A DNA stretch of 64,000 bases from assembly GCF_014145325.1 (NCBI RefSeq), contig NZ_JACHTF010000009.1, positions 62,001 to 126,000 on the forward strand. The letters run 5' to 3'. The DNA is from Marilutibacter spongiae (GTDB lineage Bacteria > Pseudomonadota > Gammaproteobacteria > Xanthomonadales > Xanthomonadaceae). Of the stretch, positions 8,476-15,969 are shown piece after piece; positions within the stretch are counted from its first letter, which is position 1; every line of letters begins with the position of its first letter. The position numbers were made by a program, and so were the translations under genes. The notes under the pieces were generated by a model. That model was not told the DNA's origin. It searched no databases and was given only the letters and a program-made list of their open reading frames with translations.

Positions 8476-9691
8476 ACGACCCGCGGACGCACTGTCGCCG
8501 CGGCTGCTCGCGCAGGCGCCGCACCGGCTGATGTTCTTCATCGGCGCGACCAACCTGCTGCTGGCGATGACGTGGTGGGCGATGTGGCTGGCCGATGCGC
8601 GCTGGCAACTGTTCGGCCTGCGCCAGCCGCATCCCTGGGCCGGCTGGCTGCATGCCTTCGTGATGCAGTACCAGATGCTGCCGAGCTTCATCTTCGGCTT
8701 CCTGCTCACCGTGTTTCCGCGCTGGATGGGCTTGCCGGATCTCGCGCGCAAGCGTTACCTGCCGGTCGGCGCCGGCCTGTTCGGTGGCCAGCTGGCCACG
8801 CTTGCGGGCGCCTTCGGCTTCGAGGCCGGCATGATCGTCGGCTACTGGATGACCCTGGCCGGCTGGCTCGCCGGCGTCGCCACCCTGGGCCCGATGCTGC
8901 TACGCGAGCGCGGCACCACCTGGCATGCGCGCGCCTGCTTCGCGGGGTTGGTCGTCGGTGTGATCGGGCTGGCCGCGTGGGGCGGCTTCCTGCACGGACT
9001 GGATGCGCGCTTCGCCTTCGCCAGCATCAAGCTGGGCACCTTCGGCCTGCTGTTGCCGGTGTACTTCGCGGTGGCGCACCGGATGTTCCCGTTCTTCGCC
9101 GGCAACGTGGTGCCGGGCTACGTGGCGTGGCGGCCGCTGTGGCTGCTCGCCGCGGTGTTCGCGCTTTCGCTGGCGCACCTGGGACTGGAACTGGCGCATG
9201 CCTATGGCTCGCTCTGGCTGGCGGATCTTCCATTGCTGGCGTTGCTGCTACTCACGCTGTGGAAGTGGTGGCCGCGTGGCAGCACGCCCGGGATCCTGCT
9301 GGTGCTGTTCATCGGCCTGGCCTGGCTGCCGCTGGCGATCGCCCTGTATGCGTTCCAGAGCATCCTCTATGAACTGACCGGGACCTTTGCGCTGGGGCGC
9401 GCGCCGGCGCATGCGCTGTTTGTCGGTTTCTTCGGCAGCGTGCTGGTGGCGATGGTGACGCGCGTCACCCAGGGCCATTCGGGCAGGAAGCTGGACATGC
9501 CGAAGGCGGCCTGGTTCGCGTTCGTCGCCATCCAGGTGGTGGCATTGATGCGGCTGTTCGCCGAGGTGCTGCCCGACGGGCCGGCCTGGCAGGCGCTGGC
9601 GGCACTCGGCTGGCTGGTCGCACTCGCACCCTGGGTGGCCAGGATCGGGCGCATCTACCTAACGCCTCGCATCGACGGCAAGCCGGGATGA
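8465..9691 (+). CDS. nnrS: NnrS family membrane protein (NO-response haem-copper protein)
   Basis: A 408-aa polytopic protein with about 12 hydrophobic helices and the N-terminal HRLMFFIGATNLL segment and histidines (HAFVMQYQMLPSF, VAHRMFPFF) typical of NnrS. Known members bind haem and copper and protect iron-sulphur metabolism from NO. Start candidates are GTG 8465 or GTG 8468, both inside the end of the preceding gene. It is co-directional with norZ and followed after 7 nt by the SirB2-like gene. Confidence 0.9.
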   Translation: MVAERPADALSPRLLAQAPHRLMFFIGATNLLLAMTWWAMWLADARWQLFGLRQPHPWAGWLHAFVMQYQMLPSFIFGFLLTVFPRWMGLPDLARKRYLPVGAGLFGGQLATLAGAFGFEAGMIVGYWMTLAGWLAGVATLGPMLLRERGTTWHARACFAGLVVGVIGLAAWGGFLHGLDARFAFASIKLGTFGLLLPVYFAVAHRMFPFFAGNVVPGYVAWRPLWLLAAVFALSLAHLGLELAHAYGSLWLADLPLLALLLLTLWKWWPRGSTPGILLVLFIGLAWLPLAIALYAFQSILYELTGTFALGRAPAHALFVGFFGSVLVAMVTRVTQGHSGRKLDMPKAAWFAFVAIQVVALMRLFAEVLPDGPAWQALAALGWLVALAPWVARIGRIYLTPRIDGKPG

Positions 9692-9698
9692 GCGCGCT

Positions 9699-10100
9699 AT
9701 GATCGAGTTCTATCCGCAGATCAAGCAGTTCCACATCTTCGTCGCACTGCTGAGCGGTTCCATCTTTGCGCTGCGCGGCGCGTTCGCGCTGGCAGGAGCG
9801 AAGTGGCCGCAGGCATTGCCGGTGAAGTGGTTGAGCTACGCGGTGGATACCGCGCTGCTGACCGCCGCGTTGATGCTGCTCACCATCCTGCCATGGGCGA
9901 TGTTCGCCAATGGCTGGCTGCTGGCGAAGCTGGCGCTGGTGGCGGTGTACGTGGTGCTGGGCGTGTACGCGATGCGGCCCGGGCGGACCCGCCGTACGCG
10001 GGCGGTCTTCTATGCGCTTGCCCTGCTGGTGTTCGCGGCGATCTACGGCATCGCCCGCGCGCACCATCCGCTGGGCTGGCTGCTGCGGTGGCTGGGGTGA
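9699..10100 (+). CDS. SirB2-like small integral membrane protein
   Basis: A 133-aa protein with four predicted membrane helices, starting MIEFYPQIKQFHIF with a conserved-looking early histidine. Composition, length and the FHIFVALLSGSIFALRG opening match the SirB2 family, whose biochemical role is unknown. It begins 7 nt after nnrS, and its stop codon overlaps the GTG of the next gene, so it is part of the norZ-led operon. Confidence 0.8.
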   Translation: MIEFYPQIKQFHIFVALLSGSIFALRGAFALAGAKWPQALPVKWLSYAVDTALLTAALMLLTILPWAMFANGWLLAKLALVAVYVVLGVYAMRPGRTRRTRAVFYALALLVFAAIYGIARAHHPLGWLLRWLG

Positions 10101-11161
10101 GCGCCGCACGGGCATCGCGGGCCTGGAGCGCGGGCGCGATCGGTGCCCTGCATCGGGAGGCGGCGCGCTCCGCCGACACCCACCTGCTGCACATGCGCTT
10201 CCCGGCGTTTGCCGGCATCGACTTCTACTTCAAGGACGAGGCCGCACATCCGACCGGAAGCCTCAAGCATCGGCTGGCGCGCTCGCTGTTCCTGTACGCG
10301 CTGTGCAACGGGCGCCTGCACGAAGGTCAGACCGTGGTCGATGCATCGTCCGGCAGCACCGCGATTTCCGAGGCCTGGTTCGCGCGCCTGCTCGGTCTGC
10401 CGTTCGTGGCGGTGATGCCGGCCAGCACCGCGCCGGCCAAGATCCAGGCAGTGCAGGCGCTGGGCGGCCATTGCGAACTCACCCCACCCGGCATGGACAC
10501 GCAAGTGCGTGCCCGCGCCATCGCCGCGGGCGGCGCCTGCTTCCTGGACCAGTTCGGACTTGCGGAACGCGCCACCGACTGGCGCGGCAACAACAACATC
10601 GCCGAATCCATCATCGACCAAATGGCGCGCGAACCGCATCCGCAACCGGCCTGGATCGTGTGCGGCGCCGGCACCGGCGGCACCTCGGCCACCATCGGCC
10701 GCTACCTGCGCTATCGTGGACTCGCCACCCGCCTCTGCGTGGCGGAACCCGCCGGCGGCGCCTTCGCGAAGGGCTGGCACAGCGACGACCGCACCGCCGT
10801 CGCCAGCCGGCCGACCGTGGTCGAGGGCATCGGTCGTGCGCGGGTGGAACCGGGTTTCCTGTTCGAGGTCGTCGACGAGGTGATCGAGGTGGAAGACACC
10901 GATTCGGTCGCCGCGATGTGGCTGCTGGAGCGCCTGCTCGGGCGGCGCTATGGCGGTTCCTCCGGCACCAACCTGGCGGTCTGCGTGCAGCTGGCGGCAG
11001 CAATGCGCAACGACGGCCAAGTCGGCAGCATCGTCACCCTGCTCTGCGACCGCGGCGAACGCTATGCGCAGACCCTGTTCGACCGCGAATGGCTGGCCGC
11101 GCACCGGTTCGATCCGGGGCCCGGAGGCGATGCGCTGCTGACGCGCCTGCAGGCCGCCTGA
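10097..11161 (+). CDS. PLP-dependent cysteine-synthase-family enzyme
   Basis: A 354-aa fold-type II PLP enzyme. The lysine in HPTGSLKHRLA is the expected Schiff-base residue, the SSGSTAISEAW loop is the substrate-binding region, and GAGTGGTSATIGRYL is the phosphate-binding glycine loop. The start is the GTG overlapping the previous stop (GTGA at 10097-10100). It resembles cysteine synthase or cysteine desulfhydrase (Cds1-like) proteins more than threonine synthases. Its reaction here, making or splitting cysteine, is not decided by sequence. Co-transcription with norZ and nnrS suggests sulphur supply or sulphide release under NO stress, which is inference. Confidence 0.8.
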   Translation: MSAARASRAWSAGAIGALHREAARSADTHLLHMRFPAFAGIDFYFKDEAAHPTGSLKHRLARSLFLYALCNGRLHEGQTVVDASSGSTAISEAWFARLLGLPFVAVMPASTAPAKIQAVQALGGHCELTPPGMDTQVRARAIAAGGACFLDQFGLAERATDWRGNNNIAESIIDQMAREPHPQPAWIVCGAGTGGTSATIGRYLRYRGLATRLCVAEPAGGAFAKGWHSDDRTAVASRPTVVEGIGRARVEPGFLFEVVDEVIEVEDTDSVAAMWLLERLLGRRYGGSSGTNLAVCVQLAAAMRNDGQVGSIVTLLCDRGERYAQTLFDREWLAAHRFDPGPGGDALLTRLQAA

Positions 11162-11172
11162 CCCGCCGCGGA

Positions 11173-11328
11173 TCAAAGGCGGTCGCAATCCGCATCGAGG
11201 TCGTCCTCGCGTCGATGGGCCGCGGGCGCCCGATCCTCCATGCCTGCGGCATCCAGCACTTCCGCCAGCCTGCCGGCGCACTGCGGGCAGCACTCCAGTT
11301 CGCCCAGTTCGGCATGCATCGGGTCCAT
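11173..11328 (-). CDS. 51-aa CxxC microprotein, divergent from AOX
   Basis: A short ORF encoding MDPMHAELGELECCPQCAGR, continuing through an acidic tail to DCDRL. The start is well supported by AGGAG 8 nt upstream on the minus strand. The C-C-x2-C motif resembles half of a zinc ribbon or a thiol/redox site. An FNR-like box (11386-11399) is centred about 64 bp upstream, like that of norZ. It converges on the PLP-enzyme gene, leaving 11 nt between stops. No family is recognised. Confidence 0.6.
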   Translation of the reverse strand: MDPMHAELGELECCPQCAGRLAEVLDAAGMEDRAPAAHRREDDLDADCDRL

Positions 11329-11385
11329 GTCTTCGACTCCTGCGGGATCTGGCTCGCAGCTTGCGGCGATCGATGGCGGCCCGCC

Positions 11386-11399
11386 CTGATCCCGGTCAA
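11386..11399 (-). promoter_or_regulatory. FNR-like box serving the 51-aa microprotein
   Basis: CTGATCCCGGTCAA has two mismatches to TTGAT-N4-ATCAA. It is centred about 64 bp before the minus-strand microprotein start. It differs at only one base from the box at 11427-11440 on the other side of this divergent region. Confidence 0.5.
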
Positions 11400-11426
11400 G
11401 CGCCAGGCATCCCGCATGCGGCGGAC

Positions 11427-11440
11427 CTGATCCAGGTCAA
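11427..11440 (+). promoter_or_regulatory. FNR-like box upstream of the alternative oxidase gene
   Basis: CTGATCCAGGTCAA, two mismatches from the FNR consensus, centred about 90 bp before the AOX start. With the 11386 box it forms a divergent regulatory region with sites 41 bp apart centre to centre. Confidence 0.55.
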
Positions 11441-11522
11441 GGCGCGGATTTGCCTGCGGGCGGAGCATGTCCCGCATCCGGACCGCACGGTCCACGCGAA
11501 CTCCCCAAGCGAAGGATTCCCC

Positions 11523-12200
11523 ATGAACGCCCTGATCACCCCCACCGTCCAGACCCCGGCCGACATCGACCTGGATACCCACCACGCCACCGGCGACTGG
11601 TCGGACCGCCTTGCCTACGGTATCACCCGTAGCCTGCGCTTCCTGGCCGACACCTTCTTCGCCAAGCGCTACGGCAACCGCGCGATCGTGCTGGAAACCG
11701 TGGCCGCCGTGCCCGGGCTGGTGGGCGCCGCGCTGATCCACCTGCGCTGCCTGCGCTGGATGAAACACGACCGCGGCTGGATCCATGCGCTGATGGAGGA
11801 GGCCGAGAACGAGCGCATGCATCTGATGACCTTCGTCGAGATCGCCCGCCCCAGCTGGCTGGAACGCGCGCTGGTACTGGTCGCGCAGGCGGCGTTCTTC
11901 ACCTTCTTCCTGCTGCTCTACATCGCCTCGGCGCGTACCGCGCATCGCCTGGTCGGTTACTTCGAGGAACAGGCCGTGGTCAGCTACACCCAGTACCTGC
12001 AGGAGATCGACGCCGGCCGCGTCGAGAACGTGCCGGCACCGAGGATCGCCATCGACTATTGGCAGCTGCCGGCCGATGCGCGCCTGCGCGAGGTGGTGCT
12101 GGCGGTACGTGCCGACGAGGCCGGCCATCGCGACGTCAACCATGGCTTTGCGGACGAATTGCGCCCGGCACGGGGAGTGCCGGCGTCGCTCGCCGGTTGA
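11523..12200 (+). CDS. aox: Alternative oxidase (di-iron quinol oxidase)
   Basis: A 225-aa membrane-associated di-iron carboxylate oxidase transferring electrons from quinol to O2 without proton pumping. All six iron ligands are visible: E58 (LETVA), E97 and H100 (ENERMH), E148 (YFEEQ), E199 and H202 (RADEAGH). Residues about 55-80 and 115-140 are the hydrophobic membrane-binding helices. The start is the ATG at 11523 giving MNALITP, preceded by GAAGGA. Family members resist NO and cyanide, and bacterial AOX is uncommon. Placement between FNR-like boxes and nirK suggests it maintains O2-linked quinol oxidation when NO blocks haem-copper oxidases. Confidence 0.95.
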   Translation: MNALITPTVQTPADIDLDTHHATGDWSDRLAYGITRSLRFLADTFFAKRYGNRAIVLETVAAVPGLVGAALIHLRCLRWMKHDRGWIHALMEEAENERMHLMTFVEIARPSWLERALVLVAQAAFFTFFLLLYIASARTAHRLVGYFEEQAVVSYTQYLQEIDAGRVENVPAPRIAIDYWQLPADARLREVVLAVRADEAGHRDVNHGFADELRPARGVPASLAG

Positions 12201-12223
12201 CTGGAACTCGACCGTCGTCCGCG

Positions 12224-12254
12224 CGGCGGGTCCTGCGGGGCCCGCCGTTTTCTT
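12224..12254 (+). terminator. Intrinsic terminator after AOX
   Basis: CGGCGGG and CCCGCCG arms with a 10-nt loop, followed by TTTTCTT, 24 bp after the AOX stop. This separates AOX from the nirK unit. Confidence 0.7.
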
Positions 12255-12312
12255 GTGCGCGCTCCGCGCGGCCGCCGCACACAGCGCTGCAGGGAACGCC
12301 CGCCAGCTGTGC

Positions 12313-12326
12313 TTGACATGGATCAA
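12313..12326 (+). promoter_or_regulatory. FNR box, distal, upstream of the nirK operon
   Basis: TTGACATGGATCAA (TTGAC-N4-ATCAA), one base from the consensus; centred about 127 bp before the 49-aa ORF and exactly 50 bp from the second box. Confidence 0.8.
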
Positions 12327-12362
12327 GGCCGCAGAGCCGCGGGGCGCACGCTTCACGACCAC

Positions 12363-12376
12363 TTGACGCAGATCAG
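12363..12376 (+). promoter_or_regulatory. FNR box, proximal, upstream of the nirK operon
   Basis: TTGACGCAGATCAG, two bases from the consensus, centred about 77 bp before the 49-aa ORF. Two sites 50 bp apart lie on nearly the same face of the helix and could act together. Confidence 0.65.
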
Positions 12377-12445
12377 GTTGGACTTGCATGCAAGGACGCA
12401 CACTGCATGCGCTGGAATCCTCCACGCATGCCAGGAAGCGAAAAG

Positions 12446-12595
12446 ATGAAAACCTCTGCCACCCACAAGGTGATCTGGGTCCCACTCGCGGTCGTGTTCG
12501 GCATCATCGCCGCCACCTTCATCGCCAATGCCGGAATGCCCGATGCGCAGGACGTCCCGGCCGCGCCCAGGGCCTCGATGTATGTTCCCTTCTGA
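12446..12595 (+). CDS. 49-aa single-pass membrane microprotein leading the nirK operon
   Basis: Begins MKTSATHK, followed by a hydrophobic segment (about residues 9-27) and a short polar tail ending MYVPF. AGGAAG lies about 7 nt before the start. It is the first gene after the paired FNR boxes and ends 32 nt before nirK. Its family is unknown. A role in NirK maturation or export is possible from position only. Confidence 0.65.
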   Translation: MKTSATHKVIWVPLAVVFGIIAATFIANAGMPDAQDVPAAPRASMYVPF

Positions 12596-12627
12596 TCGCT
12601 TCTGATCCTCGCCACAAGGAGTCGGAG

Positions 12628-14151
12628 ATGCGCACCATGCTGCCCACCTGCTCGTTGCTGCTGGCCGCAGTGCTGGCTTCCCTGACCGTCGCGGGATGCA
12701 GCCGCGATGAAGCAAAGTCCACCGATGCGCCGGCCGCATCCGCCGATTCCGGCGGCTCCGCGAAGGGCGACTTCGGCCCGCCGCAGGGCACCCCTATCGA
12801 CGCTGTGCTGACCGCGCCGCCGAACGTGCCGCCGCCGACCGGGCGTACCGCACCGGCCAAGGTGATCGTCAAGCTCGACGTGGTCGAGAAGGACATGCCG
12901 ATCTCCGAGGGCGTGACCTACACCTTCTGGACCTTCGGCGGCACCGTGCCGGGCAGCTTCATCCGCGTGCGCCAGGGCGACACGGTGGAATTCCACCTGC
13001 GCAACCTGCCGGAGTCGAAGATGCCGCACAACATCGATCTGCACGGGGTCACCGGCCCCGGTGGCGGCGCCTCGGCAACGTTCACCGCGCCCGGGCACAG
13101 CTCGCAGTTCACCTTCAAGGCGCTCAATGCCGGCCTGTACGTCTACCACTGCGCCACCGCGCCGGTAGGCATGCACATCGCCAACGGCATGTACGGCCTG
13201 ATCCTGGTCGAACCGCCGGAGGGCCTGCCCCCGGTCGACAAGGAGTACTACGTGATGCAGGGCGACTTCTACACGACCACCAAGTATCGCGAGAAGGGCC
13301 ATGCGCCCTTCGACATGGAACGGGCAATCGACGAGAACCCGACCTACGTGCTGTTCAACGGCCGCGAAGGCGCGCTGACAGGCGACCAGGCGCTGACCGC
13401 AAACGTCGGCCAGAACGTGCGCCTGTTCGTGGGCAACGGCGGCCCGAACCTGGTGTCGAGCTTCCATGTGATCGGCGAGATCTTCGACAAGGTCTGGTTC
13501 GAGGGCGGCACCCGCTTCCAGGAGAACGTGCAGACCACGATGATCCCCGCCGGCGGCGCCGCGATCATGGACTTTCACCTGGAAGTGCCCGGCAGCTACG
13601 TGCTGGTCGACCACTCGATCTTCCGCGCCTTCAACAAGGGCGCGCTGGCCATCCTCAAGGCCGAGGGGCCGGAAGACAAGACCATCTATTCCGGCAAGGA
13701 GGTCGACTACGTCTACCTGGGCGACCGTGGCCAGCCCAACATGAAGGCGGTCAGTACCGCGGCGGCCGCGGCCAGCACCGGCGACCTGACCGTGGAGCAG
13801 CAGGTCGCCGCGGGCAAGGCGCTGTTCGCAGGTACCTGCTCGACCTGCCACCAGGCCGAAGGCCAGGGCATGCCTGGCGTATTCCCGCCGCTGGCGAAGT
13901 CCGACTACATCGCCGCCGATCCCAAGCGCGTGCCATCGGTGATCCTGCACGGCCTGGTCGGCCCGGTGAAGGTCAACGGCCAGGACTACAACTCCAACAT
14001 GCCGCCGATGAGCCAGCTGACCGACGACGAAGTCGCCAACATCTCGACCTACGTGCTCAACAGCTGGGGCAATCCGGGTGGGCGCGTGACCAAGGCCGAG
14101 GCGGCCGCCATCCGCCAGCAGAAGCCTGGCAACGCCTCCGAGGGCCACTAA
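12628..14151 (+). CDS. nirK: Copper nitrite reductase NirK, AniA-type, fused to cytochrome c; lipoprotein
   Basis: A 507-aa enzyme reducing nitrite to NO in the periplasm. A lipobox (VAGC, C24) predicts membrane anchoring. Two cupredoxin domains span about 75-375. Type 1 copper ligands are H134, C175, H183 and M188; type 2 ligands are H139, H174 and H329; catalytic residues are D137 and H280. The [17 protein letters not shown] segment is that of Neisseria AniA-type (class II) enzymes. Residues about 385-490 add a class I cytochrome c (CSTCH at 404-408, Met ligand in NMPPM), as in Ralstonia-type three-domain NirK, allowing direct electron entry. AAGGAG lies 6 nt before the ATG. NirV and a SCO protein follow. 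Confidence 0.96.
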   Translation: MRTMLPTCSLLLAAVLASLTVAGCSRDEAKSTDAPAASADSGGSAKGDFGPPQGTPIDAVLTAPPNVPPPTGRTAPAKVIVKLDVVEKDMPISEGVTYTFWTFGGTVPGSFIRVRQGDTVEFHLRNLPESKMPHNIDLHGVTGPGGGASATFTAPGHSSQFTFKALNAGLYVYHCATAPVGMHIANGMYGLILVEPPEGLPPVDKEYYVMQGDFYTTTKYREKGHAPFDMERAIDENPTYVLFNGREGALTGDQALTANVGQNVRLFVGNGGPNLVSSFHVIGEIFDKVWFEGGTRFQENVQTTMIPAGGAAIMDFHLEVPGSYVLVDHSIFRAFNKGALAILKAEGPEDKTIYSGKEVDYVYLGDRGQPNMKAVSTAAAAASTGDLTVEQQVAAGKALFAGTCSTCHQAEGQGMPGVFPPLAKSDYIAADPKRVPSVILHGLVGPVKVNGQDYNSNMPPMSQLTDDEVANISTYVLNSWGNPGGRVTKAEAAAIRQQKPGNASEGH

Positions 14152-14152
14152 C

Positions 14153-14929
14153 ATGCGCTCGCTCGCCGCCATCCTGCTGGTGGCATTGCCGATCGCGGGC
14201 CTGGCCGGTGATCGTCCGGCACGCTACGCGGGACTGCCCGGTGGCACCTTCCAGTCGGCGCTGCGCTACGAGGACGCGAAGGGTGGCGTGAAGGTCGAAC
14301 CCTTCGCAATGATGCGCAAGCCGGTCACCAATGCGGAGTTCCTCGCCTTCTTAAAGCGCCACCCGCAGTGGCAACGTGACAAGGTGCCCAAGGTATTCGC
14401 CGAACCACGCTATCTGTCGCATTGGGCATCACCGACCGGGCTTGGCAAGAACGCACAACCGGGCCAGCCGGTGGTGTGGGTGAGCTGGTTCGCGGCCAGC
14501 GCCTACTGCGAATCTCTGGGCGCACGCCTGCCGCGCTGGAACGAATGGGAATACGCCGCCGCAGCCGACGAAACCCGCACCGACGCCCGCAAGGACCCGG
14601 CCTGGCGCGAACGCATCCTGACCTGGTATTCGCGCCCGTCGAATGAAGGGTTGCCACGCGCGGGCCTGCAGGCCGCCAATGCCTATGGCGTGCACGACCT
14701 GCACGGTCTGGTATGGGAATGGACCGACGACCATGCCTCGATGCTGGTCGATGCCGACAACCGCAAACAGGGTGACCCGGAAACGGCCAGATTCTGTGGC
14801 GCGGGCGCCCTGTCGATGGATGACCGCGAGAACTACGCGGTGCTGATGCGGGTGGCGATGCTGTCGTCGCTGCAGGCCAGCGATGCCACCGCGAACATGG
14901 GCTTCCGCTGTGCAAGGAGCGCACCATGA
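14153..14929 (+). CDS. nirV: NirV-like formylglycine-generating-enzyme-family protein
   Basis: A 258-aa exported protein (signal peptide about 1-18) of the SUMF1/FGE-sulfatase fold: PVTNAEFLAFLKRHPQW, VVWVSWFAASAYCESLGARLP and a C-terminal NMGFRC. Genes of this kind accompany nirK in many denitrifiers as nirV and are thought to help NirK maturation, although the mechanism is unknown. It starts one base after the nirK stop and its end overlaps the next gene by 4 bp (ATGA), so translation is coupled. The active-site cysteine pair of true formylglycine-generating enzymes is not evident. Confidence 0.88.
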   Translation: MRSLAAILLVALPIAGLAGDRPARYAGLPGGTFQSALRYEDAKGGVKVEPFAMMRKPVTNAEFLAFLKRHPQWQRDKVPKVFAEPRYLSHWASPTGLGKNAQPGQPVVWVSWFAASAYCESLGARLPRWNEWEYAAAADETRTDARKDPAWRERILTWYSRPSNEGLPRAGLQAANAYGVHDLHGLVWEWTDDHASMLVDADNRKQGDPETARFCGAGALSMDDRENYAVLMRVAMLSSLQASDATANMGFRCARSAP

Positions 14930-15507
14930 GCCTGCGATCCCTGTTCCTGCTCGCCGCACTCGCCTGCAGCGCGCTTGCCATCGCGCAGCCACCGAAGGCA
15001 AGGCCCCTCCCCGGTGATTCTGTCTACCAGCTGGCGTTGCCGCTGACTACGCAGGACGCCCGCACTGTCGACTGGCGCAGCCTGCGCGGCCAGGTGCGGC
15101 TGGTCTCGATGTTCTACACGTCCTGCCAGTACATCTGCCCGCTGATCGTGGAATCCGGCAAGGCGGTGGAACGCCAGCTCACGCCGGCGCAACAGGCCAG
15201 GCTGGGCGTGCTGCTAATCAGCATGGATCCCGCTCGCGATGGTCCGGCGGCGCTGTCGGCAGTAGCCACCAAACGCAAGCTGGATGCCGCGCGCTGGACA
15301 TTGGCCAGCCCGCGCAAGGACGATGTGCGCAAGGTCGCCGGGGTGCTCGGCATCCGCTATCGTTTGCTGGCGGACGGCGAGTTCAACCACACCAGCGCAC
15401 TCATCCTTCTGGATGCGGAAGGTCGCATCATCGCGCGTACCGAAACCATCGGCAGCAAGCCGGACCCGGAATTCGTGGCGGCAGTTCGCGAAGTGACTTC
15501 ACGCTGA
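14926..15507 (+). CDS. SCO1/SenC-family copper chaperone
   Basis: A 193-aa exported thioredoxin-fold protein: signal peptide about 1-20, then C67-x3-C71 in TSCQYICP and H155 in FNHTS, the three canonical Cu-binding residues of SCO proteins. SCO members deliver copper or handle disulphides for cytochrome oxidase CuA. Here, at the end of the nirK-nirV operon, it most likely serves NirK copper loading. It overlaps nirV by 4 bp. Confidence 0.92.
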   Translation: MSLRSLFLLAALACSALAIAQPPKARPLPGDSVYQLALPLTTQDARTVDWRSLRGQVRLVSMFYTSCQYICPLIVESGKAVERQLTPAQQARLGVLLISMDPARDGPAALSAVATKRKLDAARWTLASPRKDDVRKVAGVLGIRYRLLADGEFNHTSALILLDAEGRIIARTETIGSKPDPEFVAAVREVTSR

Positions 15508-15969
15508 GCGTGCCGGCCTAGTTCCCTTGCATCGTGATGGGGCAATTCGGACGGAGCCCATCCGTCTCAACGACCGCTTCGGGTCGGAAGCAGACATTGG
15601 CACCCCGCTCACCATGTGGGTGCTCCTCCCGGGTCCCGGTGTTTCGTTTCGGTCGGGAGAGCGGTGTAGCGCTGGTGAGACCGCGGAGCTTTCATCGCAC
15701 CCATCGGAAGAGAAACCTCTCACGCGGGCTTCGAAAAAGAAGGGTCAGTTTCATTTTCTCAGAAAGAGTCAGACGACCGGCAGGTATTTCGACCCAATGC
15801 CCAACGTTCATCCCACTTGCCCTCCGTGCTGCCACAATATCCGCCCTTGCAGTGCCCCCGGAGTCCACGCGACGTGTGATCGCCCTGTTCCCCTGAATGC
15901 ATGAGCCGCCCGGTGTTGCCGGGTGTCTTGACCGTTGTTCGCCATGCTTCGGCGACACAGGAGGAACCC
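15508..15969. other. Long intergenic region between the denitrification island and the ABC-F gene
   Basis: About 460 bp, less GC-rich than its flanks, with short ORFs on both strands but none with a plausible protein composition. It contains the palindromic element at 15569-15598 and the ABC-F ribosome site (AGGAGG at 15959-15964). Nothing else is recognised. It may be the scar of rearrangement at the island boundary. Confidence 0.5.
15569..15598. repeat. Short dispersed palindromic element, copy 2
   Basis: Begins AACGACCGCTTC, has a GGGTCGG core and ends AGCAGACATT. It is in the opposite orientation to the 1628-1656 copy and matches that copy's reverse complement at roughly three quarters of positions. 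Its translations give the RFGSEAD-type spurious peptide common in databases. Confidence 0.5.

Noticed and set aside
3492-15507. Complete denitrification pathway to N2
   Set aside because: No nar, nap or nosZ genes are visible in the window; only nitrite to NO to N2O can be supported.
15527-15904. Overlapping short ORFs with RFGSEAD/GQKRTF-like peptides
   Set aside because: Produced by the palindromic element and flanking non-coding bases; such peptides recur in databases as spurious annotations.
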